Source of the DNA: Eopsaltria australis
Lineage: Eukaryota > Chordata > Aves > Passeriformes > Petroicidae
Assembly: GCA_034509425.1 (NCBI GenBank)
Contig: JAVTVJ010000121.1
Span: 1,302,001 to 1,366,000, forward strand
Direction of reading: 5' to 3'
DNA length: 64,000 nucleotides
The position numbers were made by a program, and so were the translations under genes. Shown piece after piece: positions 21,061-33,580 of this stretch; position 1 is the first letter of the stretch, and every line of letters begins with the position of its first letter. The notes beneath the pieces are model-generated. The model was not told the origin of the DNA. It ran no database searches and saw only the letters and a program-made list of their open reading frames with translations.

Positions 21061-24000
21061 TACACTGCTTTCATACTTTGGAGTACTATTTTTTCATAGT
21101 CCAATACTGTAAATTAAGAGATTCACCCTCTGGTTTTCTTGGAGAAAGTGTTCTGTGTATTTTCAAGTTTTGGCTGTTATTGAAGACAAAAAACAACCTT
21201 CCTTACAGGACCATGAATAATAATATGAATTGTGAAAGATCAGGAACACACCTGAGAAGTATCTCACAATGGTGTTTCACTGTGGACTAGGATTTTCTGA
21301 TTTTCCAAGGATTTTTCCAGGATTTTTCTGTTTTCCCAAGATGTTGCCAGAGCTGTGTTGCAGGGCTGTCCCTGGATGTGTACATGTTCCTGCAGGAATG
21401 ATGTCTGTGAAAATCAAGGCTTCTCCAGCTGCAGGTCATTTAAAAAGCTGCACGGGATGAAAATGGGGGGAGGCTCTCAGCCACTTCTTGAGTGCAGGCA
21501 GCACTTTCCAGGCAGGCAGGAACTCTCTCCCAAATGCTCCACAAGCTCTCCTGGGCAGCCCCTGTGGCACAGTCCATACCCAGGCACTGCAGCTGGACAG
21601 GTGGAACTGCTGCTAAGCTGATTGTGGTACTTTTTGACTAGGGCATCTCTTGCTCTTTCCTGTGCCCTTTTCTCTTGCAGCCTTCTTGTTCTCATTGTTC
21701 ATTGGCTTCTCATTAGCTGCTCTTCCCTTTTCCTTATTAGGCTTACCTGCTGTTACTAAACCAGATCCATACTCTGCATCCCTGCACCACCCATTCCCTT
21801 TGCTGTGCCACACTGCTGTGTGTGGCTGTGTTTAACTCCTGCCATGTGTCATGCACCCTCCTGCCACTGGTATCTTATTTTGCTTTCTGGAACTCCATCT
21901 AAATACCATCTGTGCACCTGGCACCTCCTCAGTCCCTTGAATATCTCACAGAGACCTCAATATCTTTGTGCTTTTGCCATGACTGCTCTCCTGAGGCTTT
22001 CCTTATTTCTTGTTTTGTTTTCAGACTCTGCAGGTGTTTGTCATTTCCAGGCCTTCTCATCTTTCTACCTTCTTTTCACACTTGGGAGTTTTTTCCCTCC
22101 TCTCTTGTCTATGCTCCTTCTTCATCCTCCCAGCTTCTCACCATCTTGCCTTTGTCAGCACAGTTCTTTGGCCTGTTTTCAGCCATTCACATTCATCCCT
22201 CAGCATCCACGTTGATGACCCAGTGGATCTCAGTTGTGTCTATTTCTGTTCAGCGCCTGGCTCTGACTCACAGGCCAGAGGAGTGATCTGTTCTTATGGA
22301 TGCAGCTCATCTCTCAGATCAATGTTTTCCATTCTGCCACCTGCTTGTCCAGCTGCACGTTGTCATCAGCCCTCCCATTACTGCAGTCTGTACTGCTCAA
22401 GGACAAGCAGCCTCTGAATTGTATTGGCTTTCCCTCTGCTGTTCCATGAAACAGAAATTACCACTTCCGGGCTGTTTGCATCTCTTCCCCTGGTTGGGAT
22501 CATCATCCTATCCTGCACTGACTGTGCTGTCACACCTCTGTAAGATGTGTATTTTCTCTGTGCTGCCTTTTCTGTGCTAAAGGGATTCGCACAAAGCTAC
22601 ACAGGGACTTGTTTTCTAGAGTACTGAAATTTACCTCTGCCTGGCCTTCTGCTGACCACACACTTTTGCTAACTAAACCAGCTCTTTCCTTGTGCTATTA
22701 ACATATACTTTTGCTCTCTAAACTTTGTAAAGCAGAGGTAGTTTTCTTGATCTTTATTTAGATAGCATTCAGCATGTTGAGCCTTTGCAAAACGATCCCT
22801 GAATGGGCAAACTTTACCCTTAAGGGGAGGTAGGGTGGGGTGGGCCTCACTGTGGTAACAGGTGAAGTGAATTACGTATTTGTTAACCAAACAGGAGCTG
22901 TTTAGGGCAGTTTTGGGGAGTTCTTGTGGAGGAGAGTCCTGTGTGAATACAAGACTAAGCTAAAGGTATGAATTTTAGGCTATTATTTTAAAGTTTGCAA
23001 AACCAAGATGTTTTCTTGGGGGCTGTTTCTTCTGAGCACAGGTATGCACTTTGAATTAAGATTCTGTGAATGATAATAAAGCAAAATCAGGTTTAAAGAG
23101 AATCCTATGTTAAGGAGGATGTGCAATCTCAAAGTTTGTGAAAGGTTAGAGTACAAGAGGATCATGAAAGGATTTGTTAGATAATAGAAGGGTGAATCGT
23201 TAAATGGTCTAGTCATACTGAAGAAAGTCTCTGATTGAACATGGTATTGATGTTGTGTATTTCATTGTTCCCCAGTTCTAGATAATTTCAAAATGTGTAT
23301 TGAGAGTTGAGGAGCTTGTTCTCTGTTTTGAGAATGGACCGTTATATTGGAATGGGCTGTTACAGCAGTAAAAATAAAGAATGGATAATATATTTTTGAA
23401 GTTGTTCATATGAATAATGTTCTGTTTTGACCATATAAAATTCAGAGGAGAATTGGAACTCTTTTGCTTCAGTGCTTCACAAGGAAAACATGAAGATGGA
23501 GCTAAGAAGCAATTGAGAAAGAAAACTAGGAATGTGAATGGAGGAGAAAAGATCTGTGAGACCTAAAGCTGGCCAATGTTGCAGGTCTGAGAGATGGCAC
23601 AGCTAAAATATGTCCTGTGAGTCAGAGAGCTGTAGCATGTGAGGCAGGGATCTGTGCAGCACCAGCTGCAGTCCCTTGATTTCTGTGTTGCTGGGAGTAC
23701 CTGATTCCCAAATTGCACAGAGGAAAAGCCCTGTAACAGATTTTCTGTGTAGCAGCTTCAACCTTTCCTGAGGGAGAGAACATGCAATCTGGTTTGCCTG
23801 TTACGGTGATAACATCATCCAGAGGATTTAACCACCTAAAAATTTAAGCTAAGTATTTAGGAAGTAATATTTGAAAGAAGGAAAACCTAAATGCTGCTGT
23901 ACTTTAATTATTTTTGGCAGACTTTAAGAATAACTAAGGGTAGACAAGACACAGAAGCTTTTCCTGTTTTTTAGAGTTCTCTTAGTAGTTTTGTGTCTGA

Positions 24001-27000
24001 TGGCTTGTGGACTAGTTCTGAGGGCAATGGGATCAAAAAAAGTCAGTGACAGTAAGCTGTGAGCTCCTGTGTGGAGGAAACAGGGCTGGCAAATTGAGAG
24101 AACTCAGAAACTGCAGCTCTGTGCTGTGGAATTACCGAACCTGCCACAGGGACACGGTATCAGGAGTCAGGGAAAACAACACCCAGACACTGCTGACGGA
24201 TGAATCAAAAGCTGAGTGGGAAGCCATGGCAAAAGCCGGTCATGGTCCAAGAGCAGCCCCAGGCAGCAGTTCGGGGTTTCTGTGTGGATCTCGCAGACAC
24301 CACAAGCTGGCAGCCTTTAGCAGCCTCCCGTAGGCCGGACCCGAGCAGCTCAAGCTGTCAGGGTGGATGTGGCCTCTGGTTCGTTCCTCTGAGCAGCTCC
24401 ATGGCAGAGCCAGCTCCCTGCAACCTCACTCATGTGCCGTGCTGGGTTTTGCCAGTGAAAATTATCTGTAGCAGGACCCAGTTCAGAACATTTCTGGCAT
24501 GGTTTGGGTGGTGTCTGGCTCATCCTCTGCCTTTAGCAGGGTAGTGCCTGCAAGGAGCGTACTTGGGACAGAGGAATTGCAACTGGCCTATTTATAAATG
24601 AAAATGAACGGCATAAAGAGGGCAAGCTGAGGGAGTACTGTGTTGGAAGAAGCTGTGTCCTACTCTGTGGACTCTACTGTAGGAAAAGGTAGCTTTTCTC
24701 AGCTTTCCCAGCCCTGCTTATTTTCAGAGCAGCACAGGAAAGAAGCATAATTTCTCCAAAGTATTTTGTAAGCACAAATTTTTCAGGGTGTAGGTGTTCC
24801 CTGTTGTGGCCTTGTTCCAGGGAGGTGCTAACTGACCTGTATTTTCCCTTAGTTTGTGGTTTACAGGTTTTTTTGCAAATTCACTGCTTTTAGGGTGGTA
24901 TGTGTGGAGATCACCATTGAGATTTCGTGGTCTCCTAATGCTTGGGTTTAGGTTGTGAACTCCCACGTTCTGGGAGGGAAAGGGAAGTAGAAAAGACAGC
25001 TGTGTGAAAACATTTATTTTGTTGTGGTGTTTCTTGTTTTTCAGTCAGCTAATGATTGTGTTTTGTTCCCATTCTCTGCAGTGCTATGTCACTGCTGCCG
25101 CTGTGGTGGGCAAATGTTAGCTGACTGCAGCCCAAATATTTTCCAATCACACTGACTTTTCATGGGATATGGATGCACAACTGTATTTGATTCCTCTGTA
25201 AATCCATCCTGTAATTCTTGTTATGTGTGCAAAGCTTTAGAGGCATTTTGTTATCTCTTGTTTAAAGCAACTGTTCTGATCATTTGTTTATTAAGCTTTA
25301 ACTAAATTGCCCCTTGATTTGGTGAAGCATGAAAGCTTCACTGTAATACTGAATTGAAGTCAAAGCTTGATTCCTCCAGGAACATTTATGTGCATGTGCT
25401 CTGTTGAACTGGGATATTGGCTCTGTGTTTTGTTTAATATCTCTGTGCATGGCAATTTGTGAATAAGAGTTGTGAACCAGTTACTGGATGTGAGGAGACA
25501 CAAATAAGCACAGTGAAATGTATGTGGGAAGCAAATTGACTTTCAACTTGCTAGAATCATTGAACTAAGCATTTCACTTCTAATCACCTAAATATGACTG
25601 AATGTGTCCTCCAGCAGTAAGTTTAAGAGGGATTTCTTGACAGGAAAATTTGTAAGCATTTGTATTGACACCCTCATTGCTTTTCTTTCAGGTTTGATGT
25701 TGGGTACCATAATTGGGTCATGCATGAATTGGCAGATCTCCACTGAAATCATGAGGGATATAAGTGGAGCCATAACGCTTAATGAACATATTCCTATTTC
25801 CTCCCTCTCGCCACACAGCTGGTATTAATGTCCTTGCTTATTAGATCAAGACAGTGATATAATGTGGCAAGTGGTTGCACTCCAAGGTTTGCTGAGTCCC
25901 TGAAGCTGAGTACTTAATAGGAGATATTCTTTATACACTTCTGAATAGAAATTTCAGTTGTAAAATTTCTGTACATTTTTTCTTCTTTCTTTTTCCTGAA
26001 AAAATGTTTTCTCAATTGTTCCTTTGGTGACAGTAACATACACATTAAATTTACTCAGAGAGTAGTCAGGCAGTGGTGGGAGTACTGCAGCTCTGGCTGT
26101 AACAGCACGAGATCTCCTGCACCCGTCTCAGAACCGAAGCTATCACCTGCACTGCCCAACCTGTGCTCCACTGGGCACAAATACTGTGACAAAACTTGTG
26201 CTGCAGAATCACAACTGAATCTGGAGGTGCAATGACACCATTTGTAGGAGATCTTGGTTAGGGAGAATGACTCTGCAAGGCTGAATGCTCAGCTGTTAGG
26301 GCTTTGCCAGGTAGGTGGATACACCTTCCCAAACTGACACTGTAGGGAGAGTAAATTACACAGTCTATGAGATTTACATTCCCAGGTAATATAGGCAGTT
26401 TTCCATTGAAGTTGCAAGGTGCCTGTCTGTTACAGATCAATGACAACTAAAATTCCTCACCAAGAGAGGAACCTGGTGTCAGTACCTGGGTACTAATTTG
26501 GAAATGTGAAATGGCATTGGCACTCTTAGCTTCAACCACTCTATAGCTCTACTTCCACTTATATTGAATTAACATTGATTTTCTTCTGTTTTCTTACAAA
26601 TCTTTAAAAATGAATCTTCCAGAATTTGCCTATAACAAATGAACCCCCTGATTTTGGGTAAAAGGTAATATATGTATAAACACAAGCTGGGTTATGTGGC
26701 TGTTATTTGTATTTGAATGTATGAAACCTTCAGAGACTCTATGATAAGCTCTTTCTGTTCAAGTTACTGTTATGAGTGGTCTGTGTTGTCTCCTGGTTAC
26801 TATAAAAGTCTTGATGTAATTCTGGTTTCCAGAGTTAGAGATCCATCAATTCCATTTGTAATTACATGTGAAATTATTTTGTCACTGACTTTCTCCCTGC
26901 TTTTTCCTTATGGGGGGAGGGGGGGGGAACAAACTCAAGCCACACAGATTCACAAAATCTTTCTTATATGTAATAATATTTTCTTTGCTTACCCAGGTTA

Positions 27001-28554
27001 TTTCATATTGATTGGAAGTTCCTAATCCTTGGTTTCACATGTCTTTTTCAGAACTGCTTTAAGTTGGCATTGTACTGATTATAGCACTGCTTAAATGATA
27101 GCTGATGATAAATATTATCCATGCACAGACATTGGGCATCATCATGTGTCATGTCTGCAGACCAGTTTTTTTGCCTGCACGGCAGATTTTTGTGGCTGTG
27201 AGCCAGGAATTTTAATGAAAGAAAACATCAAAGATGCAGAAGAAATGAGAATATTAGTCAAGGAAGATACACAGTGATGCTCTCTGATAACCCCTGGTAA
27301 TTGACATTAGAACTATGTGGGAGCAACTTAAATAAACATCTGGACACTGAGTTTAGACATTTCCAGTGACAAAACCCAGACAGATCTTCTGGACTTGCAA
27401 TAATAAATATTTCAGCGCAGTCCACATGAATCAACTTAGAATGCTGTTTTCAATTATTCTAGTTTTATAAATATATCATAGTTAATTATTCAGGGATACA
27501 GTTTCTTTTGAAGATTAAGGAATTTGATGTTTGCTTCATTCACATAAAGTTCCATTTTTTATTTGTATCAAACTTACTTCTGTTTGTACAAAAACAATAA
27601 TGCAAGCTTGCCAGAAGCCATTAAAGTAGAATGCAACTGAACTTTTCCTGGGGTGGAAAGGCCTTTTCTGAAATTCCTGGCAGTGCACTGTACTTCATTC
27701 CAGCTATGGTAACCACTTAAATTGTGCTGAAAAGAAAATTATAAATAATAATTTTTAAACGTTATTATCAATATTTACAAGATACTTTCTTTATCTTTTT
27801 TACTTTTGGTAATGTGATAGGGGTATCCCTTATAAACAGTGAAGAGATGTTTATATCTACCTAAGTATTTTTAAAAAGTAGTAATGAGTCTACAAGACTG
27901 AATGAAATACTGGCTGCAGCCCAGATCTGATCCTCCTATCACTACTGTGATGAGTCAATGGCTAGCAAAAGCATGCTCAATTTTTGGTTTTTCTCTATAC
28001 TCTTTAGAGAAGCCTCTGCTGTGGGCTGTAATTGCAAACCCACATATTTCAGAAGGAGTGAATCATGTCTCTGAGGTTAAAGAGTTATTTCCACATTATA
28101 TTAAAATTACTCCATTCATGGTTTGGTTTTTTTTTATTGTTGTTATTATAATTTTGAGATTATCTGTACCTTTGTTGCTGGGGGCCCTGGACAAAATGAA
28201 GAATTCTTCTGAAGTGTATTCAGGATTTAGTGATCTTTAATTTCCAGTTCGAGTTTAATTTATGCTTCCCCACAGCCCAGCCTGTCAGCATCAGCAGGTT
28301 TCTGCAGTTCCCTACCCTGGCTGTCACTAGCAGGAGCACAAGTGTAAGCTGGCTGCCAATGTTATTGAGTCACTGGCTGAGCTGTGCTACACCACTGGAT
28401 TAAGAAAATTTTAGGGGACTACTGTGTTAGCCTGACCTACAGGTCATCATCCCTTTCAGAGGTGGGAGAGGCAGACATGTGTTGAGTACAATTCAGAAAG
28501 TCTCCCTGGTGCTGGCTGATAAAGTTGTTTCTGCGTCAGACTGGGCTCATGTGG
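21061..28554. other. Intergenic DNA, no gene seen
   Basis: 7.5 kb without a supported exon. The one structured stretch is a pyrimidine-rich block at about 21640-22560, where all three + frames stay open for 90-136 codons. A G-rich run lies at 26912-26927. Other open frames are short and have no family features. Confidence 0.6.
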
Positions 28555-28985
28555 CAGTTCAGGTTAGAAGGGACCTCAGGAGAGCTCCTGGCCAGGCTCC
28601 TGCACAAAGCAGTCACTTCTGAGGCCAGGTGACACTGCTCAGGGCCTTAATCCAGACTGGGCTTGGAAACCTCCAAGGATGGAGACCACACAACCCCTCA
28701 GGATAACCTGTTCCCAAGCATGGCTTGTCCTCCTGTGAGGCCAGGGACAAAACCTCTCTTGTTTCAGCTTATGCCTGGCTCTGTCTTTTGATGATGCCTT
28801 ATAGGTACTGGAGGATGCTGTTCAATCCCCTGGAGGTCTCCCCTTCTCCAAGCTGACCAGGTACACTGCTGGCTTGAGCAGCTTGCTCTTTACCAAGACC
28901 CTCAGAGATTTTTCAGCAGGGCTGCTCCACAGCTTGTCATTTCTCAGCAAATCATAGGCAAGCATGTCAGAAAGTTGTAGGCTGA
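28555..28985 (-). mobile_element. CR1 LINE 3' fragment, antisense, internally deleted
   Basis: The + strand reads as the reverse complement of a CR1 3' end: TTAGAAGGGACCTC, then a degraded core, AGGATGGAGACCACACAACC, CCTCAGGATAACCTGTTCCC, GTTTCAGCTTATGCCTGGCT and CTTCTCCAAGCTGACCAG (to about 28860). It then jumps to a more 5' CR1 segment (CCAAGACCCTCAGAGATTTT, CAGCAGGGCTGCTCCACAGC), implying an internal deletion of the element. The ends are approximate. Confidence 0.85.
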
Positions 28986-31900
28986 CAAATGTATTGTATT
29001 TGGTTCTGTCACAGCTCTCCCAGATTAATAAAATATGTTTTCTGCTTTCATGTTTTGAAAACAAAAAAAAGTAACCTAGACTCAGATCAGGATAGCCATG
29101 CCATCCAAAACTTCACTGTTAATTAAAACAAGGCAATTTGTGCTTTGTAACCCTTTCTACATGCTATAAAAGTGATGGATAAGGAAGCACAGTGAAAGCT
29201 ATAAATCAGCCTTGAGTTTGATAATCTAATAAGAGCATCTCTTTGGCGGTTTCACCTCTTGCTCATTGAACTATAGCTTAGTAATTAATTTTCCTTAGTT
29301 TTATCCTCGTATTTATTAGAATACCTAATTCTTTATTGCTAAAACTATGCACCAGAAATCTGTAGTGTTATGGTTCAGACAGTGCAATTTATTCATTGTT
29401 ATAGGAACACAGAGGAGGATGACAAATTTTTTTAGAGGTTTATTACTCAGAGAGGTGCACTTGAGGAAAGACAGAGAATAAAGCAGAATGGAGAAATCTA
29501 AAGGGAAAATGTAGGTTGTGAATATTAAGCAGCTCTTGTAACAGAGGAATTATCTGTTGAATGATCCCCCATGGGAAAGTGTTCAGTTCCCATCTGCAGG
29601 TGCTCACAGAGCACTGACTGCAGAGAACAGCTCTGCACTGAAGAGGTGAATGGATAATGGGGATGTAGGCATGTGCTGTTGCTTTGTGTGTGCTGCCCAT
29701 GCCACCACTGCAGCATTCCCCTCTGTTACAGGGCAGCCGCTCTCTCCAGATGTATTCATAGTTAAAACCTGACAGTGTGGCTTGGATACCTTGACTCTCA
29801 TGGAATTTAAGGGAAATTGCTCATCAGATCTTGAATCTGAAATACATGGACAGTTCTGATTTCCTCCTCCAGTTTTGTTTTCTGATCTTGCTGAAAGGAT
29901 GGGGCAGTATGGGTAAATGCTTTGCTTATCAGCTGTGCCCCGGTCGAACATGGATTGCTTTTTCCCAAGAAGGAAAAATGCTGATAAAAACAGTATAAAA
30001 TTAGCTTCAAATAATTTGTAGCAGATGAAAATTCTATTTCTGCATTCTTTTTGTGCTTTGTCTAAAGACAAAAGAGCTCAAGCTCTGTCTTGACCCTTCA
30101 TTTGACTCAAACTACCACAGAGTAGAGAGGAAATGAAGTTTATAGATTTGTACTTAATGGCTGTTGAGACACTTGACACATGTACATTTAAAACGTTAAC
30201 TCGTTTCTCTATTTGGGTATTTTTTTTCCTAAATGGTTGTTAGGTTTTCCTAAATGATTGTTAAGTTTTATAAAGATCCAAAGATAACAAACTTCTAGGT
30301 AGTACATACATTACAAGCTGACTTTTGTGCTCATGTGCCACATACTTATATTACATGATGAGAAATTTGAAAAATGAAAAGAAAGAAAGATGTAGAAAAA
30401 ATGTTAATCAAGTAAATATTTCATTAGATGGTAAAGCTGTCAATTACTTGCTTTATAAATAACACTTTAAAACAAACAAGCAAAAAACCCCCAACCAAAT
30501 CCCACAATCAAAACCAAAAGCAACCCAGCAAAGAGCATATATTGTTATGAAGTTATCAGAATCCTCCTGCAGAAAAGAGTACAGGTCAGGTATATTAGCC
30601 AGATGTTGAGAAGAGCTCTGTTCTCTATCTTGCAAGCAGTTCTCAGGGTTATCAAATGCGTTTGGCTTTTAGCATAAAGGTAATTGGCAAAGCACCATGT
30701 CATATTTCATCCAGTATGCCTGTCTTACAAAGTATCACATACTGCTTCCTAGAATAGGTGCTCCCTCTCCTCTTCACAGAGATCAGACTGTGCTTTTACC
30801 AGTGGAATGGATCTGTGGGAGTCTGTCACCCAAACTGCACTCTTCCTATCTTTTAAAAACAGGGAGATGAGAGATAAAGTTTCATAGGTCGGTAGAGAGC
30901 AGCAGTTTGTATTTCAGTCTGTGTCACATCTGTCTAACTTGTCTATGTGGTCCATAACTCTCTGCCACAGCTTTGGAGGGAAGTGCTCCAGAGGACTTGG
31001 TGTGCTCTTTTTTGTGCATTAGTGTGTAAGAAAGGATAGCTCCAGAACATTTGGAGGCTCTAAGAATCAGTGATGTAGAGATTAGGATGAAAACCCAGTA
31101 CACCTTTTCCAGATGTGTAAGGAAGGACAGCATGACACCCGTTCTTAAACCTAGCCTATACTTACGTTCTCTGCTAAATTGATGTCTAAGTAAATAGCTT
31201 TACTGGTGGAGTAGAGGAGATGTGAGAGTCAGATTGCACTTTATCACAGAACTTGATATGAAATCCATACTTTGTTGCCTGGACAGTGCAGAGAGATGGA
31301 TATCTGTGGTAGTAATGTAAGACGATGTTTGTAGGAGTGCTACATGTCACAGGGCTGCCCTGGATCAAATAGCATTTAAATACATTGTACATGGGCTTTG
31401 ATCAAGGACCATGTCTAGCCCATGGAGAACCAGGAGACCTCCTTACAGCCTGCCACTGCAGCAGGAAATGTTCTCCCAGGCTATGGTTTTACTGTTGATA
31501 ATGCTAGTGTTGTATAGTGCAGGATCACTCAACAGTACTAGTTAAACCACGCTACTATGTGGATACACATCTTACTCCTGTTTTCTGTTTAGCTGGAGCA
31601 GCCCCAGAGTGATGGTTATGCTGCCTTTATGATTCTTTGCCAGCTGCGGAAGGACAATACTCGATCTGGCACACAGCCTGCCAGGAGAAGAGTGTTTTTC
31701 AGAACAGCTGGAACAACTGAGACTCGTGATCAGTCTGAATTAGTGTTGCCTGTTTGTTTCACCTGCCCAGTAGTGCTTAGTTTGTGGTTGGACTAGGTGC
31801 TTAAACCCAGGTAATGTCTGATTGAGCTATGTCCTCAAGAAAGTCCCAATTTGTCTTTCTGTCTGAAGAGTCGATGTCTACTTTGTGATCACCCTGTTCC

Positions 31901-32170
31901 GAACTGCAGACCTGTGCCATACAAGGCATTTCGTGGCTTTTGTTGTGTCAGTGTTTCAAGGCTGCCATAGCAATTTTAAACCCTAAGGTAGAGAGAAACT
32001 GATTTTTTTTTCTCCCCACAAAAATGGCCTTGTTTGGGACTTGTTTTAGGGTTTGAAAATTGTAACTAGTGTTTTGTATAATTAGTGCAGTCCTGGTGCA
32101 TGCCATGAGGCACCAGGCAGCACCCCAGAACCCTGCCTGGCCTGACAGGGCGATGGAAGCAATGGAATCT
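28986..32170. other. Intergenic DNA, no gene seen
   Basis: No exon or RNA gene supported. 30470-30535 is an A/C-rich, G-poor stretch. The 155-codon minus-strand frame at 29604-30071 has no recognised motif and a length expected by chance at this AT content. Confidence 0.6.
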
Positions 32171-32260
32171 CATTAGTGCCAAGCACTGCTTGGGCTAATG
32201 AAGTCCTGCTAATTAACAATGTTGTGCTAGGTAGAGTAACCTCATGTCATTAGAGTAACC
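32171..32260. promoter_or_regulatory. Palindrome and TAAT-core cluster beside CpG island
   Basis: 32171-32200 is a near-palindrome: CATTAG, then CCAAGCACTGCTTGG (7-bp arms around one base), then CTAATG. CTAATTAAC follows at 32209-32217 and CATTAG again at 32249-32254. TAAT/ATTA cores are homeodomain binding sequences. The regulatory role is inferred from motif density and from the CpG island about 320 bases away. Confidence 0.35.
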
Positions 32261-32574
32261 AACCATGATCAAGTTTGGATATTAAGAGGGCTTGAAAATA
32301 TCTTTTGATATTTTTATTGACAATACAGGTATATGCAACCTTGCCTGATCCTATTTCTGTTCCCATTGCCTGAGGAATGTAGCTGGCCTGTTTGTAACTT
32401 CTGACTAACAGCTTAATGCCAACTCTCACATAATTTTCTGTGCATTTAAGATGTTCTATCAAGCTGATATAATCACGTAACAAATATCTAGTTTTTTCAT
32501 GATAACTTTAATTAAATATCAGACCTCCTTACAGAGCTTCAGAAGAGGAGAAGAACACAAAGAAGGATTTGCGC

Positions 32575-33420
32575 CTTTGCAATCCCTCCCCGGCCCGGAC
32601 TGGGCTGTGGGGAGCAGCCCAGCTCGGGGATTGTGTTCGTGAGGGGCAGCACCAGCACAGCCCGGGGTGACGGGAACCGCAGCGGCGGCTCCGGGGCTGC
32701 TCCGGGCGGGAGGAGATGGCGCGGCCTCCCCTCAGCTGCGAGCAGCTCGGTGAGAGCTGAGGAAAAACTTTAAATGGGCCATCGCCTGGAGGTATTGTAC
32801 TCTCCCTGGCTGACAGCCTGGGCCTGGAGCGCAGCCAGGGAGGGCGGAATGGGGCCCTGGGGGCCTGCAGATATGAACAAAATAAATAACTCCGCGCAGC
32901 GCCCCTTGCGCGCCCGAGCGGCCGCGGAGCCGGCAGCGCCCTCCTCTGCGCGGCCTCCCGAGGGCAGCGGGCAGCCGCGTCTGCTTTCTATTATTAAAAG
33001 AGGGAAATGAAAAAAAAAAAGAAAAAAAAAAAAACCAAACCCGCAATGTAAACAGTCTTACAATTGCTGCGGAAACTGGATATAACCAAGTTATTCAAAG
33101 GGGAAAAAAAATTAAGCCATCTGTACATGCCAAGTTTGCCTTCACATCTGTTAATTGTAAAGGGGTGATAAAAAAAAAAAAAAAAAAAGTTTTAGAGCGT
33201 GGTTCGGCAAAGGCTGTGAATGTGTACTGCCGAAAAGAGGGTTAAATGTGCCCGTGCTCCTCACACATGCCGGTGCCATGGAAGGACACGGTGTTTGCTG
33301 GGCTGAGCCGCGGGAGCAGCGCCGGCCCGGCCTCCCCGGCCCGGGGCTCCACAGCCGGGCCCTGCGAGCGCTGAGGGCGCCCGGCCCGCCCTTGGCCGGG
33401 AAAGCCTTATTGTTGTGTTG
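32575..33420. promoter_or_regulatory. Orphan CpG island
   Basis: Two CpG-dense blocks, about 32580-33000 and 33195-33400, are separated by an A-rich stretch with runs at 33010-33034 and 33170-33188. It stands out sharply from the AT-rich flanks. No known coding exon overlaps it. CpG islands of this density in vertebrates usually mark unmethylated promoters, so it may serve a non-coding RNA, an alternative upstream exon, or a regulatory element of a neighbouring gene. The open frames inside are compositional. Confidence 0.65.
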
Positions 33421-33451
33421 TCTGCGCTGTGTTGCTGCTGTCCTGTCAGCA

Positions 33452-33580
33452 ATGTACGTAAGAAGAAATTAGCCATGTTTAAAAATATTTAAAGGACAGA
33501 AAATGCCAGTGTTGTTGCGACTATTACGTTTTAGAAGTGTATTGTCTTACGCTACTTATTACGCTACTCTTACGTCATCC
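33452..33580. promoter_or_regulatory. Cluster of TTACG / CRE-like motifs
   Basis: In AT-rich DNA just beyond the CpG island, TTACG occurs at 33524, 33547, 33559 and 33570; the last is TTACGTCA, a CRE/ATF-type site. TACGTAAG lies at about 33455. Retained CpG in this context suggests unmethylated regulatory DNA. No experimental support. Confidence 0.35.

Noticed and set aside
21805..22417. Three overlapping + strand open frames of 124-136 codons
   Set aside because: All frames are open because the strand is pyrimidine-rich; no splice structure or family motif supports a gene.
33010..33188. A-rich runs at 33010-33034 and 33170-33188 as retroposon tails
   Set aside because: No element body or target-site duplication is visible beside them; treated as simple A-rich DNA splitting the CpG island.
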